Both the position numbers and the translations under genes were made by a program. 64,000 nt of DNA from Scylla paramamosain. Lineage: Eukaryota > Arthropoda > Malacostraca > Decapoda > Portunidae. The DNA lies in NCBI RefSeq assembly GCF_035594125.1, contig NW_026973669.1:1115001-1179000 (forward strand). The letters run 5' to 3'. This document shows positions 9,921 to 19,822 of the stretch, piece by piece. A model generated the notes under the pieces. The model had not been told where the DNA came from. It saw only the letters and a program-made list of their open reading frames with translations, and ran no database searches. Every line of letters begins with the position of its first letter. Position 1 is the stretch's first letter.

Positions 9921-12900
9921 TGGCGCCAAGTTACTTGTGACTTGGTGACTTGGAGTGCAAAAGAACAGGAATCGGCAATTGACTACATGTTGGTGAATGG
10001 AAGAATGCGTGAAATTGTGTCGCACATGTGGGTAGATGAGGATGGTTTGGTTGATATTGTGTCCGATCACAACATGCTGGTTGTGGAGTGCTTGATGCAG
10101 GGTGGGAATGAAGTGAAAGTGGCAAGTAAGAGAAAGAAGTAGAGACTGAGAGATGTAGGGTGGGAGAACTTTCAGGTTGATCTGAGTGAGAGAAGCTGGG
10201 ACGACGAAAGTGTGCATGACGTGGAGCATCTGAATGAGAAACTGGTTGAGGACGTGAGGGGTGCTGCTGAGAACCAGATAGGGTTTGTGAGAGTAGGTAG
10301 AAGAAAGAATGTATGTAAACCATGGTGGAATGATGAAATCAGAGCGGCTAGGAAGGAGCGAAAGAGAATGAGTAGACAGTGTAGATGGCTGAGGAAAAAG
10401 AGGCATGAAAGCGATGAGGCAGAGAATGAGTATCTGAATGCATGGGCAGCGTATGTGAAGCAGCAGCGGTTGACGAGACGAATGATAATGAATGCTAAAG
10501 TGAAGTGTGAAAGGAGCGTGATTCAATCTTTAAGGGAGAAAGGTATGGAAGGTGGCCGTGAATGGTACAAGTTCATGAGAGGTGAGAATATGTCAGGCAG
10601 TGTTGGTGTGGAGAGTCTAAAAGTGGAGGGTGTAGTTATAACAGAGAAGGACGGAATCAGGGAGGCAATCAAAGGGTTCTGGGAAGAAGTAGGTGGGGTA
10701 GGTGAGATGTTTAGTGTGAGAGAAGGATGTGTAACACTGGAAAGGAAGAATGCAGATGAACTGGATGAAAGAATCAGTAGGGATGAAGTGGAGAGGTGTG
10801 TGAGAAGGCAGAAGAATGGCAAGGCAGCAGGTCCAGATGATATACCCTATGAGTTCTACTAGAATGGTGGGGAGGTAGTGATAGACAGAATGACGGAGTT
10901 ATTCAACCGAGTGTGGGATGAAGAGAGAGAGTGCCAAGAAAGTGGAATGAGAGCCGAGTGTGTCTGTTGCATAAGGGAGGATTTAAGAGTAAGAATGAGC
11001 TGAAGAACTACAGGCCAATTGCATTAGTGAATACAGTAGGTAAAGTTTTCAGTGCAGTGTTGAATGAGAGACTGTGTAAATGGATTGAGACAGCTGGAGT
11101 GCTAGGTGAAGAACAGAATGGTTTTCGTAGGGACAGGAGAGCTGAGGACAATATGTTTGTGGTGAATGAAATGATTGAGAAGAAAAAGAAGGATGGGGGT
11201 AAATTGTACCTAGGTTTTTTGGATATAGAGAAAGCTTATGATAGAGTGAACAGAGAAATGTTAGGTAGAGTCTTAGAAAAGATTGGATTGAGTGCAAAGA
11301 TAGTTAACGTAGTGCTAAGTATGTATGTGGACACAAGAGCTAGATACAGGCTAGGAGACATAGAAACAGACTGGGTGAAGAGTGAGAGAGGAGTTAGGCA
11401 GGGCTGTATATTGTCACCAACCCTTTTTAGCCTGTATACAGAAGAGCTAGCAGCCAGGATGAGAAGAATGAATGTAGGGGTAAGTGTGGGGAATGATAAA
11501 GTATGTGTGCTCCTTTATGCAGATGATGTAGTTGTTATGAGTGAATCGGCAGATGAGCTTCAAAGTTTGTTGGATGTAGTGGATGGCTATGGTAAAGACT
11601 TTGGAGTAAGGTTTAGCAGTGAGAAAAGCAAAGTAATGATTGTGAATAGGTCAGAGGATGAAAGTAATGTGGTATGGAGACTTGGAGAGAATGAGTTGAG
11701 ACATGTGCAAGAATACAAGTACTTAGGGATGTGGATGAGTCCTAGTGGGTGTGCAAAGGCAAAGAATGAAAAGATAAGTATGGTAAACCAGTGGGTAGGT
11801 CGATTGGGAAGCGCGGCAAGGATGAGAGCAAGTAAGTATGATGTGTTGAGAGAAGTGTGGAAGAGTGTGGCTGTGCCATGTATAATGTATGGTATGGATG
11901 TGTGAAGTATGCCAGAGAAGGGAATGAGATGATGCAAGTGATACTGAATGAGTTAGGGCATGATAGTTTAGTGCCCTAAGGGAGTGATGTGTTCCCTTGT
12001 GGCAGACGATAATTACAAATCCTATCACTGGATTAAAAGAAATACAAATATTGACACTTTTATAGATTTTTAATTGATAATGGAATAAACCGAATAATAA
12101 TAATAAAAAGAAAGGAATTCAGAAATACAAAATAAATGGTAGCGTACTCTTCAGTTACATAATTCAGAAATACAAAATAAATGGTAGCGTATTCTTCAAT
12201 TACATAAAAACTACGATGGAGATATTTTCGCGACTACTGAGTTGCGGGGGAGACCAGAGAATAAATAAATAAATAACAAATATATACCCAAAAAGTATGT
12301 ATAGACCTGAGGACAGTCTCACACGGTGATCTCGAACCAGGTGGTTTCGCTAGTCACGTGGTGAAAACCAACAAAAAAGAACGAAAAAATGCGAATATCT
12401 ATCCACTCAGAAATAGTTTATCAACAGGAATATCTGAGGGGGAATCCAAGAGGGTCTGAGGGGAATCCAAGAGAGTCTCCTTTAGTAAAATTATTGTTAA
12501 ACAAACACTTACTTAATATTACAGGAAATGGAGGAGGAGATTATCAGACTGCATGCTCACCTGAGGGGAATCCAAGAGAGTCTGGCTTTGCTTGTGAGGA
12601 AATCGGCGGGAAACTAAGGATAAAGGTTTCCAATGGGGAAATTTATTAAGAGTTATAATTTTGTTTTTAGTGGGGGGGGCGACTAGGTTGTGAGTTCAGG
12701 GATGAAAAATATGAATAATTAAGTTACTGTTTACTTTATAGTTGTTACTTTAAGAAGTTTAATTCAATGGACTTTTGAAATCAATTGGGGAATTAGTCAA
12801 AGTCTGGTATCTCTTCCCGGCTTGCGTAGCAACAGGGGTAACAGGACGGCGAAGCAAAGAAGACTTATTAGATTCGTCAACCTCATTGGCGCGGCGTAAT

Positions 12901-13513
12901 TATCTGGGATTTGTTTGAGCTGGCTTAAGACCTTACCATTATAGAATTAATTTTATCGTATTAAGGGCTCCCCATTCTCTGGGATTAGGTGAAAAATTCG
13001 CCTCTATAACCTGGCCAAGCAAGAGAAATTACGTTTATTCACGGGGTAAATTTATGATAGAAGTGGTCAGCACAATGACGCTGAGATGGGGGGGGGGGAA
13101 AGCAAGGACAAAAGGACACTGAGGAGAGGAGGGGAAGGGGGGGGGGGTTAGTCACATGGTACTGAGACTCTGGTCATCCTCGCACATTACATGGGCCTTA
13201 GCCTAGGAAAAAAAGTAGAAATATACATAATTAATTTCCCAGCACTACAATAGGAATGAAAGAGTGGAGAAGACAGGATAGGAATGGATGGTGTTGTTGC
13301 TGGGACTGTGTAGAGAGGCGAATGAAAGGATGATTGAGGCGGTGAAAGAGTTTCTGGAGAGAATGTGGCGTGCCAGGTGTATAAACAATTAGGATAGAGG
13401 ATGCTGTTCGTTTCTCTTTTTTTTTCCCCCCCTTCTACAGGAGTTGTCGATCCAAAGGCCTGGCTCAGGAGTGATCCTGTGCCACCTGTACCATTAAGAT
13501 CAAGATCAAGATC
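9921..13513 (+). mobile_element. LINE-A copy 2 of unit A, tandem and 5'-truncated, split by an insertion
   Basis: Nineteen bases of the normal LINE-A 3' flank (TGGCGCCAAGTTACTTGTG) stand at 9921-9939, then the sequence re-enters LINE-A in mid-endonuclease. The pieces are 9940-11905, 11906-11966 and 13250-13513. ORF2 has stops at 10140-10142 (Trp to stop) and 10860-10862 (Lys to stop), a two-base insertion near 10925, and a deletion of about 660 bases at 11903. The (ATCAAG)n tail closes it at 13513. The arrangement is best explained as an unequal-exchange duplication and not a new insertion. Confidence 0.8.
11967..13249. mobile_element. 1,283-bp insertion with short terminal inverted repeats
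   Basis: Absent from unit B at the same LINE-A position. The ends are TTTAGTGC (left) and GCACTACA (right; reverse complement TGTAGTGC), matching 7 of 8. ATAG at 11963-11966 is repeated at 13250-13253, consistent with a 4-bp (or 3-bp TAG) target duplication. Inside are a 45-bp direct duplication (12116-12160 and 12161-12205) and a motif CTGAGGGGAATCCAAGAG at 12433, 12455 and 12561. G-runs occur near 13090-13146. No transposase is visible; the 86-codon frame at 12389-12649 has no recognised domain. It is probably a non-autonomous DNA transposon of uncertain superfamily. Confidence 0.65.
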
Positions 13514-13740
13514 TGGCGCCAAGTTACTTGTGTGTTTTGTTGTCTGTGTCTGTTGGAGCGTCCGCGTGCTGCGTGGTGGTCAGTGGTCAGGTCACGCTGA
13601 GTGTGCGGCAGCTTGCGCCTGTGTCTGAGCTGGCCTGGGTCACCTGTGGTCACGTGCGGAGTGGCGGCGCCTCCCTGGGCTCACCTGAGGGCGTGCAGGT
13701 AATGGTGGGCGGGGAACAAGTAAATGTCGGGAGGTGAGTG
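13514..13740 (+). promoter_or_regulatory. CpG-rich module with 5' splice donor: candidate first exon of the zinc-finger gene
   Basis: GC- and CpG-rich sequence standing out from its AT-rich surroundings, with GCGTCCGCGTGCTGCG and GGCGGCGCC motifs. One copy of the 125-bp VNTR unit lies at about 13578-13655. Strong donor-like sequences end it: GCAG|GTAATG near 13697 and GGGAG|GTGAGTGA at 13733/13734. A 3' acceptor lies 1.56 kb downstream at 15292. Promoter and exon are inferred from these signals only. Confidence 0.4.
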
Positions 13741-13774
13741 ACTAAGGTGGTGGTCACCGTCACTGTTGTTGTGG

Positions 13775-13800
13775 TTTGTTTGTTTGTTTGTTTGTTGATT
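13775..13800. repeat. (GTTT)n microsatellite
   Basis: Four to five GTTT units in the presumed intron. The tract is present in all units with slightly different length. Confidence 0.85.
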
Positions 13801-13923
13801 TCTTTTATTCCCAAGACGTGGCGGTGCCGCCTGGCTGTCTGCTGGTGCTGCCTGCCTGTGGTCTGACCATTTTGTCGCGAGTGTTTGGGCGTTGTCCTTT
13901 CTGGGGATTTCCCGGCCCATACT

Positions 13924-14245
13924 GAGTGAGGTTAGGTTAGGTTAGGTTTTCTGGTCAAGATTTTCCCGTCACAGTGGTGGCAGCCGCGCAGGACAAGACA
14001 CACGGTAATTCTTAAGAAATACACCTCCACACATATCTTATTAATCTTTTCCCCTCTCCCCCAACAAGCTTGGGGGCACGTGGGGAATTGGGTTTTTTTT
14101 GGAGGGGGACATAAAAGACCGATAAATGGACTGAAAATCTAGGGAAATTTCTCTAAAATAAAAGAAAATTGGGGTAAAATTTAAGTTTTAACCAATACTC
14201 CAGAATAATTATATACCTATCCTAACCTAACCTAACCTGGGGGGC
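13924..14245. repeat. Module bounded by inverted TTAGG-type runs
   Basis: Left edge: three GGTTA units (13928-13947). Right edge: three CCTAA units (14219-14237), in inverted orientation about 270 bases apart. Beyond the right edge lie G-runs and C-runs forming stem-like GGGGGCTGTGCCCCCC near 14276-14296. The module recurs in every unit. It may be a terminal-inverted-repeat element, but no target duplication could be fixed. Confidence 0.5.
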
Positions 14246-14342
14246 TGTGCACCCCATGAATCCACCCCTGCTATCGGGGGGGGCTGTGCCCCCCCTGGAC
14301 CCCCCCCTAAGGTTAAAGCGTCATTAAACGTCATACTCTTAG

Positions 14343-14870
14343 TGTAGCCGCACTGGCTGGGCATCAATTGGCTCTTAGGTAATCTGTTTTACTGATCACA
14401 CCCATCATCGTAGGGTCGAGGAAAGGCAGTTCTCTCTCTGACGTTTATTGATGAGGTAGGCATGACCATAAGAACTGCAAACAAGTTCTTGGTCTCAATT
14501 TCTTACAAAATAACATTATACACTGATATTAAACACTTTCAACATATTACAATATTCATTAACAATACATGCAATTGACTTGGCACTATGACAATCAGTT
14601 TTTACTACAAAATTAAAGTATTTACCTCGGTCACCATCCTGCCCGTCTTTGTCTGAGCGCGACTTAGCCGTGAGTGATGCCCGCAGGCGACTAGCAGGTT
14701 AACCCCACACTACTAACAAGTGAGCATCGGCTTCGGTGCTTAATATAGCATTAAATACTGATACTCACACATATTACACGTTTTCATGCAAATAGAAAAC
14801 TATTGAACATTTCACTTATAAATGCCGAGGAATAATGACGTGTGGTACATATGCTTTACATACAGTAACA
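14343..14870 (-). mobile_element. Solo LTR (528 bp) with 5-bp target duplication
   Basis: Starts TGTAGCC and ends GTAACA, so it has TG...CA ends, and is flanked by CTTAG at 14338-14342 and 14871-14875. Unit B lacks it at this site. In sense (minus here) orientation it has a TATATTAA box and CAATAAACG polyadenylation motif, placed as in an LTR. No internal retrotransposon sequence remains, so it is a product of LTR-LTR recombination. The same 528-bp LTR occurs in units C and D at another site in the opposite orientation. Confidence 0.85.
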
Positions 14871-15292
14871 CTTAGTAGCATGGACAAAAGCACCCTGCGT
14901 GTAAACCAACGCATGAACGCACGCAGTGTAACTTCAGCACGGACAGGTAAGCAGGACGGATCTCGGGAATACTGGAGAAACTTTAACATTGTATTGTAAC
15001 CTTAATATCAACGAGCCATCAGTAAAACCTTTACAGACTTGTAGCTATACTACTTACACTTCTTGAAAGCACACCTTATTGAAAATAATCTTGGGTGCGT
15101 TGTTCTTAAGATTTTCCAGACACACACCGTCAGTAAGGTTAGTTTGGTCTCCTGGACAAAATTTTCCCGTCACAGTGGTGGCAGCCACGCAGGACAAGAC
15201 ACACACCATCAGTTAGTGTTTTCTGCTTTCTTGTTTTATTTTTTGTTATTTTGTTAATTTGTTTAATATTGTTTTATTTGTTTGTCTTGCAG
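14871..15292 (+). other. Presumed intron ending in a strong 3' splice acceptor
   Basis: Non-coding sequence conserved in all units. A segment around 15137-15211 (TTTTCCCGTCACAGTGGTGG) repeats one at 13945-14012. It ends in a T-rich tract and TTGTCTTGCAG at 15282-15292, a good 3' splice site. Confidence 0.45.
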
Positions 15293-15525
15293 AACAGACG
15301 CGGTGAAAGAGCAAGGCCAGACTGGCAAGTCCTGTCCATTGTGCCCCAGAGCGTCTCAGATCAGTGGCTGGCAAGTCCTCCCATCCTCTCTGCCCCAGAG
15401 CCCCTCAGGTCAGTGGCTGGCAAGTCCTCCCATCCTCTCTGCCCCAGAGCCCCTCAGGTCAGTGGCTGGCAAGTCCTCCCATCCTCTCTGCCCAAGAGCC
15501 CCTCAGGTCAGTGGCTGGGGACTCA
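15293..15525 (+). other. Candidate exon containing a 49-bp VNTR
   Basis: Follows the acceptor at 15292. It contains four TCAGTGGCTGG repeats with a 49-base period (15361, 15410, 15459, 15508). Each repeat carries CAG|GTCAGT, a donor-like motif. Forty-nine is not a multiple of three, and all three frames are open for about 110 codons, so coding is doubtful and a 5' UTR exon is more likely. A (TTTA)n run follows at 15620-15654. The 49-bp repeat number is four in every unit. Confidence 0.35.
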
Positions 15526-15619
15526 GAACACTGCACCACTGTTGGCAACACTTGTGTCTTTGTCACAAGTTACCACCAACTAAAAGTGATTATCTTACTC
15601 TTTGCAACAAGTCAGTTTT

Positions 15620-15650
<31 letters not shown>

Positions 15651-15744
15651 TTTGGATAACCTGAAGATCCACCAGCCCAGTCTTACCACCTGAAGATCCT
15701 CCAGCCCAGTCTTACCACCTGAAGATCCACCAGCCCAGTCCTTT

Positions 15745-16740
15745 CTGGCCGTTCTATTGCTGCTGTGGTAGACGGTCACTGTTCTTCTCCTAGATCTATT
15801 AACAGTGGTGTTCCTCAGGATTCTGTCCTGTCACCCACTCTCTTCCTATTATTCATCAATGATCTTTTAAACCAAACTTCTTGTCCTATCCACTCCAATG
15901 CTGATGATACCACCCTGCACTTTTCCACGTCTTTTTCTAGACTTCCAACCCTTCAGGAAGTAAACAGTTCATGCAGGGAAGTCACAGACTTCTGATCTCT
16001 CCAAAATTCCAGATTAGGGCAGAGCAAACTTGCTATTGTTCAATGCCACAAAAACTCAATTCCTCCATCTATCAACTCGACACAACCTTCCAGACAACTA
16101 TCCCCTCTTCTTCAATGACACTCAACTGTCCCCCTCTTCTACACTGAACATCCTCGGTCTGTACTTTACTTATAATCTGAACTGGAAACTTCACATCTCA
16201 TCTCTAGCTAAAACAGCTTCTAGGAAGTCAGGTGTTCTGAGATGTCTCCGCCAGTTTTTCTCACCCCCCCTCCAGCTGTTAACGTTGTACAGGGGCCTTA
16301 TCCGTCCATGTATGGAGTATGCTTCACATGTCTGGGGGGGTTCCACTCATACTGTTCTTCTAGACAGGGTGGAATCAAAAGCTTTTTGTCTCATCAACTC
16401 CTCTCCTCTAACTGACTGTCTTCAGCCTCTCTCTCATCGCCACAGTGTTGCATCTCGTGCTGTCTTTTACTGCTATTTTCATGCTAACTGCTCTTATGAT
16501 CTTGCTAACTGCATGCTTCCCCTCCTCCCACAGCCTTCCTGCTCACTTTCTTCTTTCTCTCACCACTATTCTGTGCACCTCTCAAATGCAAGAGTTAACC
16601 AGTATTCTCAATCATTCATCCCTTTTCTCTGGTAATACTGGAGCTCCCTGCCTGCTTCTGTATTTCCACCTTCGTATGACTTGAATTCCTTCAAGAGGGA
16701 GGCTTCAACACACTTATCCTGCAATTTTTGACAACTGCCT
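15745..16740 (+). pseudogene. LINE-D reverse transcriptase fragment
   Basis: A 5'-truncated non-LTR element. It begins in the middle of the reverse transcriptase with SINSGVPQ, SVLSPTLFLLFINDLL and then SNADDTT, where the usual Y/F-A-D-D reads N-A-D-D. A frameshift near 15994 leads into LFNATKTQFLHLS, GLIRPCMEYASHVWGG and RVNQYSQSF. An in-frame TAA at about 16633 interrupts the last 40 codons ([19 protein letters not shown]). The protein resembles X-element/jockey-type LINEs that I recall from decapod genomes. It lies just upstream of the zinc-finger gene in all units. Confidence 0.8.
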
Positions 16741-16776
16741 TGGACCCTGTTCAGTGACCAGCATCTCAGTGTGCCC

Positions 16777-16975
<199 letters not shown>

Positions 16976-17112
16976 GTACACCATACAGGCAGGAAGCCCC
17001 TCGCTGCCTGTGTGGTGACGGCCTCCTCTGTTACAGGTGCAAGGTCGGTGTGCATCCTTGGTGCAGCCCCAGGGTTCCTGCAGGACCAGCCACGGCCAGG
17101 AGCAGCGTTGCA

Positions 17113-18780
17113 ATGGAGGGTGCGAGGCCAGGCAGCAGCAGCAGCAGTAGTAATAGCCTGGAGCAGCAGGTGACCCAAGGTGGGAGGACCTACACTTGTG
17201 ACCACTGCGGCAAAGTGTGCTCCACCAAGGCTGCCATTGCCAGACACGTCCTCTCCCATGCCAGCAAGACAAGGCTGAGAGGCAGGAGTGGTTCCGCTGA
17301 ACACACTACCACCCACACTGGTGGCAGGAACCACAAGTGTGACCTCTGCGGGAAGACATTTGTCCGGAAGAGTCATCTTGCCTCACACATCCTCACCCAC
17401 ACTGGGGAGAGAAAGTTCCAGTGCCTGGAGTGTGGGAAAAGCTTTACCCAGAAGAGTTCCCTTAACACACACATCCTCACCCACACTGGGGAGAGAAAGT
17501 TCCAGTGCCAGGAGTGTGGGAAAAGATTTACCCAGAAGGGTTCCCTTGACACACACATCCTCACCCACACTGGGGAGAGAAAGTTCCAGTGCCTGGAGTG
17601 TGGGAAAAGATTTACCCAGAAGAGTTCCCTTAACACACACATCCTCACCCACACTGGGGAGAGAAAGTTCCAGTGCCTGGAGTGTGGGACAAGATTTACC
17701 CGGAAGGGTTCCCTTGACACACACATCCTCACCCACACTGGGGAGAGAAAGTTCCAGTGCCTGGAGTGTGGGAAAAGATTTACCCACAAAAGTTATCTTA
17801 ACAAACACATCCTCACCCACACTGGGGAGAGAAAGTTCCAGTGCCTGGAGTGTGGGAAAAGATTTACCCACAAAAGTAATCTTAACAAACACATCCTCAC
17901 CCACACTGGGGAAAAAAAGTTCCAGTGCCTGGAGTGTGGGAAAAGATTTACCCACAAAAGTGATCTTAACAGACACATCCTCACCCACACTGGGGAGAGA
18001 AAGTTCCAGTGCCTGGAGTGTGGGAAAAGATTTCCCCGGAAGGGTTCCCTTGACACACACATCCTCACCCACACTGGGGAGAGAAAGTTCCAGTGCCTGG
18101 AGTGTGGGAAAAGATTTACCCACAAAAGTGATCTTAACAGACACATCCTCACCCACACTGGGGAGAGAAAGTTCCAGTGCCTGGAGTGTGGGACAAGATT
18201 TACCCGGAAGGGTTCCCTTGACACACACATCCTCACCCACACTGGGGAGAGAAAGTTCCAGTGCCTGGAGTGTGGGAAAAGATTTACCCACAAAAGTTAT
18301 CTTAACAAACACATCCTCACCCACACTGGGGAGAGAAAGTTCCAGTGCCTGGAGTGTGGGAAAAGATTTACCCACAAAAGTAATCTTAACAAACACATCC
18401 TCACCCACACTGGGGAAAAAAAGTTCCAGTGCCTGGAGTGTGGGAAAAGATTTACCCACAAAAGTGATCTTAACAGACACATCCTCACCCACACTGGGGA
18501 GAGAAAGTTCCAGTGCCTGGAGTGTGGGAAAAGATTTCCCCGGAAGGGTTCCCTTGACACACACATCCTCACCCACACTGGGGAGAGAAAGTTCCAGTGC
18601 CTGGAGTGTGGGAAAAGATTTCCCCGGAAGGGTTCCCTTGACACACACATCCTCACCCACACTGGGGAGAGAAAGTTCCAGTGTCTGGAGTGTGGGAAAA
18701 GATTTACCTGGAAGGGTACTCTTGACAGACACATCCTCACCCACACTGGAAAGAAGAAGAGAAAACAGCCAAAATCATAG
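17113..18780 (+). CDS. C2H2 zinc-finger protein A, 18 fingers
   Basis: Predicted 555 aa, probably nuclear and DNA-binding. After a Ser-rich N terminus comes a diverged finger (CDHCGKVCSTKAAIARH) and an 18-fingers-in-total array. Fingers 2-18 are 84-bp repeats, C-x2-C-x12-H-x3-H with TGERKF linkers. Helix residues -1, +2, +3, +6 for fingers 3-18 are QSST QGST QSST RGST HSYK HSNK HSDR RGST HSDR RGST HSYK HSNK HSDR RGST RGST WGTR. Fingers 6-10 repeat as 12-16 (a 504-bp shift). The C terminus GKKKRKQPKS looks like a nuclear localisation signal. ATG at 17113 was chosen because it is shared by all three genes, but the frame is open upstream through the (CT)n tract and an upstream exon could supply the real start. 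The target DNA is unknown. Confidence 0.85.
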   Translation: MEGARPGSSSSSSNSLEQQVTQGGRTYTCDHCGKVCSTKAAIARHVLSHASKTRLRGRSGSAEHTTTHTGGRNHKCDLCGKTFVRKSHLASHILTHTGERKFQCLECGKSFTQKSSLNTHILTHTGERKFQCQECGKRFTQKGSLDTHILTHTGERKFQCLECGKRFTQKSSLNTHILTHTGERKFQCLECGTRFTRKGSLDTHILTHTGERKFQCLECGKRFTHKSYLNKHILTHTGERKFQCLECGKRFTHKSNLNKHILTHTGEKKFQCLECGKRFTHKSDLNRHILTHTGERKFQCLECGKRFPRKGSLDTHILTHTGERKFQCLECGKRFTHKSDLNRHILTHTGERKFQCLECGTRFTRKGSLDTHILTHTGERKFQCLECGKRFTHKSYLNKHILTHTGERKFQCLECGKRFTHKSNLNKHILTHTGEKKFQCLECGKRFTHKSDLNRHILTHTGERKFQCLECGKRFPRKGSLDTHILTHTGERKFQCLECGKRFPRKGSLDTHILTHTGERKFQCLECGKRFTWKGTLDRHILTHTGKKKRKQPKS

Positions 18781-18871
18781 CTGTTGCAGTCCCCGGTGAC
18801 TCTGGCCTCAGTAGAGCTGAAAGGCACAAAACTACAAAATATCACGACCTAAAAAGTGACCTGGGAACAAC

Positions 18872-19499
18872 ATGGTCGCCGATGGACACCGGTATAATAC
18901 CAGTGGTGGTGTGGGCAACAGGGCTAATGAAGAAAACCTGGAGAGCTGCCTGGAGGCAATCCCCGGTCGCCCAAGTGCCCACGAGGTACACACAGCTGCG
19001 GTCAAGGGAACGGTCGCCACGCTGAACATAACCCTCGGATGCAATGCCGGCGCTGCTGAGGGTGTGACCGCTAACACCAGGCTTGGGGCCCATTGCACTC
19101 ACCAGACAACAAAACAGGAAGGTGCAGAAAACGGGGAGAGAAAGTTCCCGTGCCTGCAGTGTGGGAAAGATTTACCCACGAAGGTAATCTTAACACACAC
19201 ATCCTCACCCACACTGGGGCTTGTACAAACTCAGCGCACCCTGAGTGTAGGAAGACAGAAGGAAGCAGAAACCGAAGGATCTTCTCTGAACCACCCTGGA
19301 GAGAGAAACTGCAGCAGAGGATCACCCATCAAAGAGAAGAAATCTGGCAGATAACAAGCTTCCTGCAAGACCAAAACCACACAAGGAACCTCCTCAAGAA
19401 AACAGACAGAATGACAGGAAGGCGCAGCGCAAGCAATGGCCGGCCGGGCGGAAGACAGGCAGGGGCCGAGCCCCGGCCGAAGCCTTGGCACCTGAAATG
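18872..19499 (+). pseudogene. Single-finger ORF downstream of ZNF-A, frameshifted
   Basis: Starts 92 bases after the ZNF-A stop (MVADGHRYNTSGG). It runs about 95 codons to one C2H2 finger beginning FPCLQCGK, where one A is missing from the A-run at about 19168 compared with units B and C. The helix (THEGNLNTHILTH) is then read in another frame. It may be part of the ZNF-A 3' UTR or a second cistron that has decayed. Confidence 0.5.
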
Positions 19500-19822
19500 A
19501 GGACAAAGACAAGAAAATAAAGGCCAGAAAGATGAAGAGGCAGCTTGCAGAAAAGCCAGGGGTGGTGTGCAGACACATGGCAAAGACCTCAACAGAAGTA
19601 CAAGACCCACCCGAGAAAGAAGTGGCCGAGGGATGCTGGAGGCCACTGCTGGAAGACCCCACGCAGCATCAGGCAGCCCCAGGGATACAGACCACCACGG
19701 TTAAACACACAAGTAAACAACAACAATGCCAGCTGTTCAGCTTACAGAGGAAGGTCTGCTGAGAAAGAGAGTGAGTCAATGCAGCAAGTTTGAGGCTCCA
19801 GGTGTAGACAAAGCCCCAAGTT

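Noticed and set aside
9636..10526. Long minus-strand ORFs opposite the LINE-A reverse transcriptase (also 6180-7151, 26570-27685 and 57429-58412)
   Set aside because: Antisense shadows of a purine-rich, stop-poor coding strand. They follow LINE-A copies and carry no domain.
12389..12649. 86-codon ORF in the TIR-bearing insertion as a transposase
   Set aside because: No catalytic motif or domain, and part of it is the repeated GGGGAATCCAAGAG word.
13924..13947. True telomere
   Set aside because: Only three repeats, present in both orientations inside every unit.
14990..15220. Complete LTR with primer-binding site near GTCACAGTGGTGGCAGCC
   Set aside because: No second LTR end beginning TG and no target duplication could be found, so it is kept only as a low-interest repeat observation.
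17383..18744. Very long minus-strand and alternative-frame ORFs across the finger arrays (also 34435-35964 and 50260-51309)
   Set aside because: The 84-bp repeat is a multiple of three, so any frame lacking a stop in one repeat stays open throughout. The C2H2 frame explains the conservation.
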